Part shown: positions 15,476-26,300 of the stretch, one piece after another
Layout of the letters: each line of letters starts with the position of its first letter
Numbering within the stretch: the first letter of the stretch is position 1
Assembly: GCF_030167925.1 (NCBI RefSeq)
Contig: NZ_JASKUT010000001.1
Coordinates: forward strand, 3,534,001 to 3,598,000
Reading direction: 5' to 3'
Length of the DNA: 64,000 bases
DNA from: Paenibacillus silviterrae
GTDB lineage: Bacteria > Bacillota > Bacilli > Paenibacillales > NBRC-103111
Position numbers and translations under genes: made by a program
The notes under the pieces: model-generated
The model's input: only the letters and a program-made list of their open reading frames with translations
What the model was told of the DNA's origin: nothing
Database searches by the model: none

Positions 15476-16961
15476 TGGAAGCCAGCACCTGTGCCCCTTC
15501 TTGGGCCGGTACTTTCTTATGTCGAAGGGCCAGGGTAAGCGGCAGCGCCACAACAACAAGCAGAGCGCTGATTAAGAACACCTCTTGGATGCTCACCGAA
15601 AGGGCCCATACAGTTGCTTTACTGTCCGTCGCTCCCGCCTTGCTCAGGTGTGTCGAGGTTCTCGTGGTCAGGATGGAGCTGAAAATGCTGACGGATAACG
15701 CGGCCAAGCCCTGGCGAATCCAGTTCATCAGCGCTGAGGCTTGCCCCGACAGCTCGCTTGGCACAGAGCTCATCCCTGCGTTCGTTACCGGCATGTTACT
15801 AAGGGCGATCCCGATATACCGGACCGCAATCCAGGCTGCAATAAAGAAGGTCCCGGAAGCAAGATCCAGCCGGCTCAGCGCCCAGGTAGAGATGACCATC
15901 AGCACGGCACCGCTAAGGATGAGCCGGAACGGGCCTACCTTGTTGTACACCTTGCCGACCCCGAAGGAAAAGAGCGCCATAGCCAGCGTCCCCGGCAGCA
16001 TGACCAGACCGGTATGAAGCGTCGTCGAGTGCTGAATCTTCTGCATATAGATGGGAACCAGGAACGTCCCCGCATATAGTGAAATGGTAATGATACAATT
16101 GAGAATCAAGCTGTACGTGAAGCGTGGAATTCGGAACAATCGCAGCTGCAGCAGCGGCTGCTTTACCTTGAGGCTGCGAACGATAAAGTACGTGATCAAG
16201 AGAAGGCCCGCTCCCAGGAGGGTCAGCGTCTTCCACGAGGTCCATCCCCAGCTGCCGCTTTGGCTAAATACGGTGAGTAATGAGCTGGTGCCGAGGATCA
16301 CGGACACAAAACCCGGCACATCGAGAGTAACGCCGCGGCTTAAACGGTAATACGGAATATTCCTCGCGGCCGCCGCAATGGCTATTAGTCCGACTGGGAT
16401 ATTTAGGGCAAACAGCGCCTTCCAGTCCCAATATTCCGTTAGCCATCCCCCGATCGTAGGGCCGAAGGCCGGAGCCAGCATGGCGGAGGCGCTCCACAAG
16501 CTTATGCCGAGCGCCTGCTTCTCCTTAGGGATGACCTGGTAGATGATCGTCATCGTCGTAGGCATGATGATGCCGCTGAACAAGCCTTGAACGATTCGGA
16601 AGGCAATCAGCGATTCCACGTTCCAAGCGAACATACACAGCGCTGAGGCTAGAGTAAAGCCGACCAAAGCCCCTACATAGAGCCGCTTATAGCTCAGCTT
16701 ATCTCCAAGAAATCCGATGACCGGGGCAATGACCCCCGTCGCCAGCATGAAGCCGGAAATCATCCATTGGACGGTATGCAGCGGCGCCTGAAAATCGTCC
16801 ATGAACACCGGCAAAGCCACGTTGATGGTCGTCGTGCTTAGTACAGCCATGAAATTCCCGAAGAAAATGGCGGCTATGATGCTCCAGAATGGGGGCGTAT
16901 TTGAATTTGAATTTGAATTTGAATTTGAATTTGAATTTGAATTTGAATTTGAATCCGACAT
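15459..16961 (-). CDS. MFS multidrug efflux transporter, DHA2 (EmrB/QacA) family
   Basis: This 500-residue proton-coupled exporter has 14 hydrophobic helices, as in EmrB/QacA. Motif A appears as GFLGDKLSYKRLYVG, and motif C (the antiporter signature) appears as WSASAMLAPAFGPTIGGWL. A tandem repeat of nine Ser-Asn dipeptides lies at residues 4-21, directly before the first helix. It is encoded by a 6-bp microsatellite, so copy changes would keep the frame. The ATG at 16961 is 5 nt after GGAAGG. It is transcribed away from the MarR regulator at 17144, with a palindromic operator between them. Induction by a toxic compound through MarR release is the likely control. Confidence 0.93.
   Translation of the reverse strand: MSDSNSNSNSNSNSNSNSNSNTPPFWSIIAAIFFGNFMAVLSTTTINVALPVFMDDFQAPLHTVQWMISGFMLATGVIAPVIGFLGDKLSYKRLYVGALVGFTLASALCMFAWNVESLIAFRIVQGLFSGIIMPTTMTIIYQVIPKEKQALGISLWSASAMLAPAFGPTIGGWLTEYWDWKALFALNIPVGLIAIAAAARNIPYYRLSRGVTLDVPGFVSVILGTSSLLTVFSQSGSWGWTSWKTLTLLGAGLLLITYFIVRSLKVKQPLLQLRLFRIPRFTYSLILNCIITISLYAGTFLVPIYMQKIQHSTTLHTGLVMLPGTLAMALFSFGVGKVYNKVGPFRLILSGAVLMVISTWALSRLDLASGTFFIAAWIAVRYIGIALSNMPVTNAGMSSVPSELSGQASALMNWIRQGLAALSVSIFSSILTTRTSTHLSKAGATDSKATVWALSVSIQEVFLISALLVVVALPLTLALRHKKVPAQEGAQVLASKPAAK
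16901..16954. repeat. Nine-copy TTGAAT microsatellite in the MFS gene
   Basis: Nine perfect tandem copies of TTGAAT (ATTCAA on the coding strand) encode the Ser-Asn repeat at the N-terminus of the MFS pump. Slippage would change its length by two residues per unit without a frameshift. Confidence 0.97.
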
Positions 16962-16988
16962 CGAAACCTTCCTTCCCCTTTTCCGAAG

Positions 16989-17029
16989 ATAGTTGTATCA
17001 CGAAAGTATTTAGTTGTATTATACAACTA
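16989..17029. promoter_or_regulatory. MarR operator between the MFS and marR genes
   Basis: A perfect palindrome TAGTTGTATTATACAACTA (17011-17029) lies in the divergent promoter region. A direct half-site ATAGTTGTATC begins at 16989. A second dyad, CGTGAT-GTCA-ATCACG, is at 17035-17050. Confidence 0.7.
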
Positions 17030-17143
17030 TATGACGTGATGTCAATCACGTATGCGAACACCGTCCTGTCCATTTTTAAAAATGAAGTTCATATGCTACC
17101 ATAAGCTGTATAGAAATTAGCTGTCGATGAGGTGTCTATCGTT

Positions 17144-17563
17144 ATGAATCAGCCTTCCCTGGAAACCGTTGAGCTTGAGCTTGCAATCCTGCTTCGCCGG
17201 GTAACTTCCACCAATAAGCAATTAGGCACGCTTGATCGATCCGCTTACTTGCTCCTGCACCAAATCGCTTCGCACGGCTCGGCCGGAGTGAAGGCATTGG
17301 CCGATGAATTCTACTTGGACATCTCTACGGTGAGCCGGCAAACCTCCGCACTGGAGCAAAAGGGCTATGTCACCCGCATTCCCGATCCGTCGGATGGCAG
17401 GGCTTACTCCCTTCAAATCACGGAGCTCGGCCTGCAGGAGCTCGCGAACACTAGACAGGCGCGCTTAGCCCGAATAACGGAGCTGATGAAGGAATTTACC
17501 GAAGAGGAGCAGGAGACCTTCGGAAGGCTGCTGGTGAAGTTCAACCGAACCTTTCGGAAATAA
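17144..17563 (+). CDS. MarR family transcriptional regulator
   Basis: This 139-residue winged-helix regulator has the MarR pattern: an N-terminal dimerisation helix (LELAILLRRVTSTNKQLGTLDRSAYLLL), a recognition segment (GVKALADEFYLDISTVSRQTSALEQKGYVTRIPDPSDGRAYSLQIT), and a C-terminal helix ending FNRTFRK. A GTG at 17132 also opens the frame, but it lies within the GAGGTG ribosome site. The ATG at 17144 is 9 nt downstream of it and is chosen. It is divergent from the DHA2 pump and very likely represses both itself and the pump through the palindrome at 17011-17029. Confidence 0.92.
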   Translation: MNQPSLETVELELAILLRRVTSTNKQLGTLDRSAYLLLHQIASHGSAGVKALADEFYLDISTVSRQTSALEQKGYVTRIPDPSDGRAYSLQITELGLQELANTRQARLARITELMKEFTEEEQETFGRLLVKFNRTFRK

Positions 17564-17587
17564 GACGACGGGAGCCATCCTGCGATC

Positions 17588-18043
17588 CTACAGAAGCGAC
17601 TTGAAGGAATGACGGATGACGTCCCCGCGGCTAATAATGCCTACCAGCACGCCGCGCCGTTCTACGGGCAGCTTCTTAATCCGTTTTTTGCCGAGGAGGG
17701 CCGCAATATTCTCAATATCCTCATCCCATGCCACGGTGAAAACCTTCTTCTGGGCTATTGCCAGCACATTCACATTCAAAATCCGCTTAGCCCTCTCCTC
17801 ATATTGCTCATCATCCCCGTGGATCACTCCCATATAAAAGAAGAAATCCACCACCTGATCCTCATGCTTCCCGATGTATCGCATAATGTCTCCGTCACTA
17901 ATATAAGCGACAATCTCATTGCGATCATTCACCACGGGCATTCCGCTGATCCGGTACTTGATGAATTTCTCCACAACAGACCTGACCGTATCATCTACCT
18001 TCACCTTATAGACCGGACTGATCATAATTTCATGAGCTTGCAT
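17588..18043 (-). CDS. CBS-domain pair protein
   Basis: This 151-residue protein is little more than two CBS domains: residues about 1-60 (MISPVYKVKVDDTVRSVVEKFIKYRISGMPVVNDRNEIVAYISDGDIMRYI) and about 85-148 (VFTVAWDEDIENIAALLGKKRIKKLPVERRGVLVGIISRGDVIR). Such stand-alone pairs bind adenine nucleotides and act as energy or second-messenger sensors. The insertion between the two domains (VVDFFFYMGVIHGDDEQYEERAK) is unusually long. The ATG follows GGAGG. It is read on the same strand as the MFS gene upstream but separated from it by a terminator. Confidence 0.87.
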   Translation of the reverse strand: MQAHEIMISPVYKVKVDDTVRSVVEKFIKYRISGMPVVNDRNEIVAYISDGDIMRYIGKHEDQVVDFFFYMGVIHGDDEQYEERAKRILNVNVLAIAQKKVFTVAWDEDIENIAALLGKKRIKKLPVERRGVLVGIISRGDVIRHSFKSLL

Positions 18044-18064
18044 TCCTGCTTCCTCCCCATAGGA

Positions 18065-18098
18065 AAACGATGCAGACCGCCTTCGATCTGCATCGTTT
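18065..18098 (-). terminator. Terminator of the MFS gene at 18115-19731
   Basis: A perfect 12-bp stem (AAACGATGCAGA and complement) with a 10-nt loop ends in TTTTCC on the minus strand. Confidence 0.85.
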
Positions 18099-18114
18099 CA
18101 TTCATCGCATCTTG

Positions 18115-19731
18115 TTATTGTAAAGCCGGCTTTGCCTCTTGCGCCTTTTCCGTCTCGCCCTCCGAAGGTACTTTGTTCGAGGTACGAAGCGGAATTTCCC
18201 GCAGGAACACAGTAAGAACGAACGCTACGACGACTAGCGCGGTACCGGCCAGGAATACCGTCGTAAGTGAAGTGCTAAGCGCTTCGCGCAGCATGGCGAC
18301 CATCTCTACAATGATCGGCTTGACGTTAGCCGGCATCGAGTCCATCAGCTGAGCTAGCCGCGGCTGATCGAGCAGCATGGATGGATTCTGAAACGGAGCC
18401 AGCTGCTGCGCCAGCTGAGGATCCATCGTAGAAGTGTTGAAGCCCGGATGGGCAGCTGCAGCCTTCGTCAGGTTGTTCTTTAGGCTGGTCGTCATGATCG
18501 TTCCCATGACGGCGATCCCGATCGTTCCTCCCAGGTTTCGGAACAGCTGCGAGGATGCCGTAGCGACCCCGAGGTCCTTAGGGCTGACTGCGTTTTGCAC
18601 GGTAAGCGAGAATACCGGCATCCCTACGCCTAAACCAAAACCAAAGACAATCATGGCTACCACAGCCAGCCATACTGTATTCATATATGCCATAATGATC
18701 ATGCCGATGATCATAATCGGCAGACCCAGCAGCGCGTATCGCTTATATTTTCCCGATTTGCTTATCCATCTGCCCGTAATGGTGCTTAACACGACCATCG
18801 CAATGGACATCGGCATAGTCACATAACCGGAATAGGTTGGGGAGATGCCTTCTACCCCTTGCACAAAGAAAGGAAGATAGATCAGCGCGCCCATCATACC
18901 GGCATTCATTAGGAAGCCGACACTGTTCGAAATCGTCACGATATCGTTACGGAATAAGGACAGCGGAAGCACAGGGCTTTTCGCTTTGGTTTCCGCAAAG
19001 ATAAAGGCGATCAGGAATACCACTGCGGCTCCGAACAAGCTAAGCACTTCGGTGGAGCCCCAAGCATACTTGGTACCCGCGAAGGAAAAACCGAGCAGCA
19101 GCGGGACAATCGTTAAAGTAAGGAAGAGTGAGCCTAAATAGTCGATCGACTCGGAAGGCTTCCGTTCTACCTTCGGGAAGAGCATTAGAATCATAAAGAA
19201 AGCGACAATGCCGAGCGGAAGGAAAATCCAGAACAGCCATTTCCACTCGAGATGATCAACGAGCCAGCCGCCGAGTGTCGGCCCCAGCACACTGGAGAAA
19301 CCAAACGCCGCCATCATGACTCCCGTCCATTTGCCTCGTTCACGCGGCGCGAATAAATCGCCCACCGCTGTAAACACTGACGACATGATAATGCCGGCAC
19401 CGACCCCTTGAATTCCCCGGTACGTGATCAACTGAAAAATATCCTTCGAGAATCCGGTTAACAACGCACCAATCATAAATATAACAATCCCCGTAAGGAT
19501 AAACGGCTTCCGGCCGTAAATATCGGACAGCTTGCCGACAAGCACGGTAGCGATCGTTGAGGTCAGCATGTAAATGTTGATAACCCAGGTATAATAGTCC
19601 ATCCCGCCGAGAATGGCAATAATTCTTGGCATCGCGGTGCTGACAATCGTTTGATTGATCGCGGCGAAAAACATGGCCGTGACAATGGCAACCATGATGG
19701 TTACCTTTCGTTTATGAGATAATTCCTCCAC
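18115..19731 (-). CDS. MFS multidrug efflux transporter, DHA2 (EmrB/QacA) family
   Basis: This 538-residue 14-helix drug:proton antiporter has motif A GKLSDIYGRKPFILTG and the acidic/antiporter motif GFSSVLGPTLGGWLVDHLEW. It also has the long C-terminal extracellular loop (SLKNNLTKAAAAHPGFNTST, then LDQPRLAQLMDSMPANVK) that is typical of this pump subfamily. The start is GTG at 19731, 10 nt after AAAGGAG. It is the second gene of an operon with the MarR gene ending at 19739, 7 bp away. Expression is probably controlled by that MarR protein. It is only distantly similar to the pump at 15459-16961. Confidence 0.94.
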   Translation of the reverse strand: MEELSHKRKVTIMVAIVTAMFFAAINQTIVSTAMPRIIAILGGMDYYTWVINIYMLTSTIATVLVGKLSDIYGRKPFILTGIVIFMIGALLTGFSKDIFQLITYRGIQGVGAGIIMSSVFTAVGDLFAPRERGKWTGVMMAAFGFSSVLGPTLGGWLVDHLEWKWLFWIFLPLGIVAFFMILMLFPKVERKPSESIDYLGSLFLTLTIVPLLLGFSFAGTKYAWGSTEVLSLFGAAVVFLIAFIFAETKAKSPVLPLSLFRNDIVTISNSVGFLMNAGMMGALIYLPFFVQGVEGISPTYSGYVTMPMSIAMVVLSTITGRWISKSGKYKRYALLGLPIMIIGMIIMAYMNTVWLAVVAMIVFGFGLGVGMPVFSLTVQNAVSPKDLGVATASSQLFRNLGGTIGIAVMGTIMTTSLKNNLTKAAAAHPGFNTSTMDPQLAQQLAPFQNPSMLLDQPRLAQLMDSMPANVKPIIVEMVAMLREALSTSLTTVFLAGTALVVVAFVLTVFLREIPLRTSNKVPSEGETEKAQEAKPALQ

Positions 19732-19738
19732 GTATGAT

Positions 19739-20161
19739 TCACTCCTTTATTTCTGTCTTTATCATTTTCTCCAGCATCGCGGTGACCGAATCTCTCTCTT
19801 GCGGCTCGAGTCTGGATAAATAACTGCTCAAAATGGCGTTCTTCTTCCTTATCATCAACGCCACCCTTTCCTTCCCTTCCTCGGTAAGCTCGACCAAGAT
19901 AGCCCGGCGGTCCACAGGATCATCTCCCCGTTTCACATATCCGGACTTCTCCAGCCGGTCGATCATGACCGTGACGGCGCTCGGCTTGACCTCCAGCTTC
20001 TCTGCAAGCTGGGTGATCTTGCACTTCTTCTTGACGTGAATGTAGAACAGCACGAACATTTGCGGGCCGGTAATGGGGGAGTCTCGAAGAATTTCGGACT
20101 CCAGTCCACGCCTTAGCGCCATTATGGCTGTCTGAAACCGTTCAATGAGATGCTCTTCCAA
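19739..20161 (-). CDS. MarR family transcriptional regulator
   Basis: This 140-residue MarR protein has the winged-helix segment CKITQLAEKLEVKPSAVTVMIDRLEKSGYVKRGDDPVDRRAILVELT. A longer frame opens at 20233, but its first codons are the -35 and -10 elements of a promoter. The TTG at 20161 lies about 8 nt after AAAGGGG and gives a protein of normal MarR length starting LEEHLIERF. It is the first gene of an operon with the DHA2 pump. The promoter spacer contains GTTTAAAC, a perfect palindrome that may be its own operator. Confidence 0.9.
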   Translation of the reverse strand: MEEHLIERFQTAIMALRRGLESEILRDSPITGPQMFVLFYIHVKKKCKITQLAEKLEVKPSAVTVMIDRLEKSGYVKRGDDPVDRRAILVELTEEGKERVALMIRKKNAILSSYLSRLEPQERDSVTAMLEKMIKTEIKE

Positions 20162-20204
20162 TGACCTGCCCCTTTCGATAGGATTACTTGTTTCAATGAT
20201 ATAA

Positions 20205-20233
20205 ATATTAAACTGTTTAAACATAATCGTCAA
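20205..20233 (-). promoter_or_regulatory. marR-MFS operon promoter
   Basis: The -35 TTGACG (20233-20228) and -10 TAATAT (20210-20205) are 17 nt apart. The spacer contains the palindrome GTTTAAAC, a likely repressor site. Confidence 0.65.
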
Positions 20234-20301
20234 GCACTTTCCTCGATAGAATCAATTGTATTCTTCTCCAACCCGGGAAGATTATGTAGCCTCTCGGCAT
20301 G

Positions 20302-20340
20302 AAAAAAGCAGTCTAGGCCAAAATAAGGCATAGACTGCTT
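20302..20340 (-). terminator. Terminator of the giant SLH gene
   Basis: AAGCAGTCTA pairs perfectly with TAGACTGCTT over an inner GCC/GGC stem and is followed by TTTTTT on the minus strand. Confidence 0.9.
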
Positions 20341-20354
20341 CTTCTTAATAGCTT

Positions 20355-23300
20355 CTATTGCTTGGGCAGAATCAATACACTGCCATCGGTCATCTGCTTC
20401 AATGCAGCGGAAGCCGATTCGATCTCCTGAATCGCCCAATGATCCTGAGCTACGTCCGGCCAGCTGGAGGCTGTCACCGCCGCCGCGGGACGTTCAAACA
20501 GTCGGTTCAGCACCTTCACTGCTTCCGCACGGTTCAACGGGTTGTCCGGCTGGAACGAGCTGTCCGGGTACCCTTGCAGAATGCCGGCGCGGGAAGCCTT
20601 CTCGATCGCTTCGAAAGCCCAATGCTCCCGAGTATCGGAGTAACCGCCGCTCTGTGCGGCGCCCGCAGACTTGGAAAGCAGTCTTGCTGCGATGCTGGCC
20701 AGCTCTCCGCGGGTAATCGCGTCTTCAGGACGGAACAGCCCGTTGTTATCGCCAAGCATCAGCCCTGTACGCTGCATATGAGCAATGGCTTCCGCCGCCC
20801 AATGATCCGGAGCGACGTCAGGATAGCCTTGAGCTTGGATTGGCAGCGGCTCCCCTTTGGCACTGCTTCCCTGAATGCGAGCTACAATCGTTGCCAGCTC
20901 CGCGCGCGTAATGGCTTTCGAAGGACGGAACGTTCCGTCCGGGTAACCGGACAAATACGGCTCCAGCACCTTCAGCGCATCTGCATTTTTTTGAATAATG
21001 GTAAACGTACTGAATTTATTGATTTGAATCGCAATACCGGCAAGCTTGCCGTCCGCATCGTAACGAATTTCTCCTTGCTGCAGCGCCTTCTCTCCATCGC
21101 TGTGCTCGATGTATACGGCGAGCTGTGACAGGATCCGTTTAGCTGCTGCCGTATCGGCCGGCAAAACCAAATGATTCAGCGGCAGCAGGAGCTCCGTTGT
21201 ATATCCGGCATAATTCGTTTCGATTTTGACAGGCTGACCGATCACGCTGACCGGCTGCCCCCCTGCCGCTTGCTTCACCAGCTCCGCGTTCTGAACGCGG
21301 GTCGTTACATCGCTTCGCTCCGTTTGCTCCCGAATCGGAACCACCCGGAAGTAAGCATCCTTGCCGTCTTTACTAAGCTGCTGCAGCGACGCTCCCGGTA
21401 AGGAAATTTGCGCGTCCGGAAGCAGGATTTGCATGGACATGCCGCCTTGAGCAAGCAAGCTCACGGATTCGGCACTTAAGCTGACAATTCTCTCATCGGC
21501 AGGTGCGTCAGGAAGATCCGTCACGTAGATACGGGCAGTTGTATCCTTGTTCTGTATGGATTTCTCAACGATGCTTTTCGCTGTCCCCGCATCCAGTTTC
21601 ACCGTATCCAGCGTCCGTCCCTCTTCCGTACGTGTACGAACGATGGAGGTTTGCTCGGCCCAGCCACCGACGCCGCCCGAAATCGGCGCTTGACGAAGGT
21701 TGCTTGGCATCGGCGGCGAAGAGTTGTCCTCTTCTAACCCTACCACATCGACAGAATACGTCTGCGAAGCGGTTCGGTCTGCGGACTCCACATTCACGAT
21801 CAAGGTATTCACCCCGGGGATAATGGCCGGCTGGAAGCGGCCTCCCCCTCTTAGAGGTGTCCCTTGCACGGTAACCACGGCTTGGGGATCATTAGCTACT
21901 GCCGTTAAATTCACTCTATTACTGGTCGTCTGTCCTGTTGTGCCATACGAAAGCTTATACGGACTGAAAGGACGAGACAGCACCGTATCTACCTGAAGGC
22001 TCGACAGTAACGGCGGCTCTGCAGGCACTGCCTGCTGACGCAATACGGAAACGGTATACACAACCTTGCTGCCGTCCTGAGCGTGAACCTCAATGGTAAG
22101 CGTCTGTGCATCCTTAACCAACGGAATCGATACAGCCGAACCGCTCAATGCGGCTTGACCGTTGACTTGAAGCGAAGCATCCGGCTGCGCTGCCGTCGCG
22201 CGGAGCGTAATGGCCGCGGCACTATGCGGCACGGATACCTGGTAGCTGCTTGTATTCGGTGTGAAGGCGGAGAGCAGCTCCGCACCACCCGAGATCAGAC
22301 TCAGCTGATTGAGCTGAGCGTTGCTGCTTGGATTACGCCATACGACGACATTGTAGGTGCGCGTTTGCGTACCGTCCAGTGAAGTAACGAGAACCGGAAT
22401 CGCATTCTCGCCGACCTGCAATGGGATCGGCTGGGAGGCTAACCCGCTTGGTACCGATTGTCCCTTCACCCGAATGCCGGAACCGGCCTTCAATGCCCCC
22501 GGAGTCAAGGTAACGCTCTCTACCGCATGATCTACATAAACGGGATAGCTGTCCTCCGTTCCTGTGAACGGCGAAGCGGCGAGCTCCTTACCCGGCATTG
22601 CAGCCGTTACGTCCTTCAGCTTCAGTGTACGCAGCACCGCTGCATCGGAGCCTGTACCCGTCAATTGCAGCGTGTACAGCTTCTCCGTTCCGCCAACAGG
22701 CTGAACACGGATCGATACATTGCGGCCGGACGCAGGCACTTCTACCTCCACATAGCCGTTTGCCGTAAGCTGCTGTCCGTCTACCGTTACTACGGAATTC
22801 GCAGCCATAGGCACTGCGTAAATACGTACCTTATCTGAATTGGCCACCGCTTGATACGAGGTCGTGCCAAATTGGTAAAGCATGCTCATCTTTGCATTGC
22901 CTGTCGTCAGAGCTGACAGACCCTCAGGAGAGCTAGGCATAGCTCCTGCCAAGCCACGCAGCACTTCAAAGCCATATTCCGTCTTATTGCCGCTTTCATC
23001 CGTTGCCGTCATGGTGATCTGGTTGCGATCCGCATTCGACACCCAATCCAGCGGGGCATAGTAAGCGAATCGACCCTCATCATCAAGAGGAACGCTGACT
23101 CCATTGACGGTCAGCTTCGCCCCGATATCTGTTTGTCCGATAATGTAAACCTTGCTGTCGTCAACTACTTTGCCGTTTAATGCGATCGGTTGGCCCTGAT
23201 TATCATCCCCTGCGGACGCGATCAATAACGGTCCGGTGCGGTCGATGACCAGCTTGCGGTAAGCGGTGCTTCGATCACCGCGCTCGTTGACCGACTCGAT

Positions 23301-26300
23301 CAGCAGGTTGTACTCCCGCTCCTTCAGCACGCTGACGTTAAGCAGGTCCTGCAGCTTGAATGCGTAAGTACCGCCGGCGCTTACTATTCCGCTGCCTACC
23401 TGCTGACCGTGAACCGAGAGCGTAAGCGAAACGTTCTGATCCGCACCTACCTGTAAGGAAGCCTGCTCCGTCGCGGTAAGCAGCATGGTTTCTGCACTTC
23501 CGTCAAGCGCCGTATAGGTACGCTGGGCAACGGGTTGGGAGCCTGCGTCAAGCGATACAGCCAAGGCCGCCGGCAGAGGAGCAGGCAGCTCCGTAGTGAC
23601 TGTCTCGGATTGCGGGCTCCAAACGATACGTCCTTGCTCTTGTCCGATAGCCGACACGCTAAAGATGTAGGATGTACCTGTTGGCAAACCGGCCACAACA
23701 GCAGCCTGATCGTTCCCCGAAACCGGAGCTACGTCCATCAGCGGAACGAGAGGTTGATTGCCGGCGGCATCCAGTCCCCAAATACGGTACGACGTTACAT
23801 TCCCGGACACCGCGGAAAATCGAAGCGATACTTCCCCGTTCCCAGAGATGACCTCAGGTCGCCCAGGTGCGGGAAGCGTGTAAGGAGCCGTTACCTGAAC
23901 CGACCCTTCAGCAACGGCATAGACAGGGGCCTTATCGGCATGAACCGCCGCTACAGACACACGATAGACTCCGGGTAATGTCTCTGCAGGAATGGCCAGC
24001 ACCTTACTTCCGGAGGCGGACAAGCCGTCCGCAATCACTTCACCGATATATTGATCGGCGTTGTCGGTAAGCATGACCGTTACCTTCATATCCGGTGCGG
24101 CATTTTCCGTTGACCATGTGAGCTGTATCCGGTTATCCGCTCCGCCGGCTTGCGTTACCGAAGCCTTGACGGCGGACGCAGGAAGCAGCTTCTGAATTTG
24201 CAGGTCGACCTTCTTTACATTTTTTACTGTCCATTTACCCGAAGGCGCGTTCAGCAGCGAAACATACAGGGTATCCCGTCCGTCCACAGCCGGGGTCGGG
24301 GTCGAGATCTGCGTTTGCTGCAGCGGATCTCCGCTCACGCTTGCGTTCGGCATCCGGTCCGATGCCGGCTGCAGGTAGGCGTTGCCTCCCGGAGCATCAA
24401 AATTCAGCGTATACGGTTCGCCGCTCGGAGAAATGAGAACCGTTTCCTCATTACCACCGCTCACCGTAAGAAGGTAATTGCCGGATTCCGCCAGCTCGAA
24501 ATACTTGCTGTAACGCCCTTCCATAAGCAGCGGCTTGATGGATTTGAATTTCCGGCTGTTCTTATAGGCGACTACGCTGGCGAAACGGCTGCCGGTCGCC
24601 TTCCATTCGCCTTTCAGATTCGCTCCTTCGAGAAGAAGAGTCAGCTTTCCCTGCGACTCATCCAGTAAGGCGTTCATTCCGTCTTGATTCGGATCAAGCT
24701 GCAGCGGATAAAGCTCACCGCCCGGAGTGTACACCTTCGTCTGTGCATTCGCTCCGTAGATCTCAACGATGGCTTGCCCTAAAGACGTGTTATCCAATGC
24801 AAATGCCGTAGGATAGGCCTCAGCTTGAACCCATTGTACAACATCGGCCATTGTCGTTTGCGCCGGTGCAAGGTGTAAAGCCGCTTGAGGGCTATTGCCC
24901 GCGCTGATCATCCAAGTGCCCGCTTCCACGGCATTGAGAAGCACGTACAGGTTGCCTCCGGCATCGCGATAGGCGTTCCAGTCCGGCTGGCTCTGCTCGG
25001 CTTGCAGGCTGTAAGGCCGTCCGTCCGGCTTATATACGATGACTTCTCCGTTAGCCGCGCCGATTTGGAGCAAGTAGCTTCCACGTTCCTTTATCGAAAG
25101 TGACGTGACAGGTCTATCCGGCGCTTGGCCCCAAAGCTCAATCAACTGGTTGAGCGGCGTCGCTGCGTTGGCGAACAATAGCTCATGGATGCTGATTTGG
25201 GTACCGCCGCTTGTCGTCAGCTTCCAATGTCCCGGATAAAGCGATATGCGCATCCAGGTCACGTTCGCTGCTTGGTCGTAAGCGACATCTGGAGTTGCGA
25301 CTTTCCCCGCGGTGTGACCCGGAGCCGTACCGGTAAGGACAGCGGATGAGTGGTCCCCCGCAATGGCAATCAAAGCTTGGAACGGACGGTCTACGGCAAA
25401 TGCCGTGCTTACCTGTCCGCTCGCCGCGTTAACCTCCGAGGTCATCGGCGGTGTCTTATCCAGCGTCGTCAGCTGTCCCTCAACCATTCGCGCCGGTACA
25501 CCCGGTTTCGCGGTATCTTCCGGCTGGAAGGCCAGGCTGATGGGCTTTAAGTCATAGGCTCTTTTCAGTGCCGCCGAAGAAGCGGATGCCGAAGCCACCT
25601 TGACCTGCTTGCCCGAATCCGGCTTGCTCAGCAGCAGCTCTTCCGCCAGATCCAGCCACGGCTCCGCCGCTTCCATAAAGTCGGAAACATTGTTTACGAA
25701 GTCCAGACCCTTCTCCCACCACGATTTCTTCGGAGGCTCTGCTTCGACCTCGAACAGGATGGTGTTGTTTTTGAAGGTATACTTGACATTCGCCCCTACG
25801 CCGTTATGACGGAAGGTCCCGACGATTCCGGATTCATTTACACTCAGCGTAACGTTATTTACCGTAGCCCCGCCGATGCGTGGAATCCCTTTAGGAACAT
25901 AAACGGTTCCCTTGATTACGCCGTTGTAGCCTTTTTGATTAAAGGAGTACGAAGTAACGGCTCCCTTGACCACTTCAAATACATTGATGTCACCCTTCGC
26001 CGCAAAGCCCGGGGACGAGAAGCCTTTGATTCCTGCGGCCTTAGGATCCGTCACTGCTGTCATGCTCATGTTGTTGACTGGCAGCCAGTAATAATATTCG
26101 ATGCCGCTGGCGTTAAAGCCGTAGGAGGAAACGTCCATATCGATGGCGTCGGTTCCTACCAAGTTGAACTTGTAATTCACCTGAGGGTGCTTCAGTTCAG
26201 GTACAATCACGTCCATGACGGAGCCGGTGACGTCGAACTTCTGGGGAACCTGTGTTTTTTCCGCCAGCTTGTCTACATTACCGTACAAGTAATTTACCTG

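Noticed and set aside
16354..16363. GGAATATTCC inside the MFS coding region, and again at 61822-61831 inside cdaR
   Set aside because: Both are within coding sequence with no promoter geometry, so they are treated as chance copies of the operator core.
16799..17104. Plus-strand ORFs with Phe-Glu or Asn-Leu repeats
   Set aside because: They are other reading frames of the TTGAAT microsatellite in the MFS gene.
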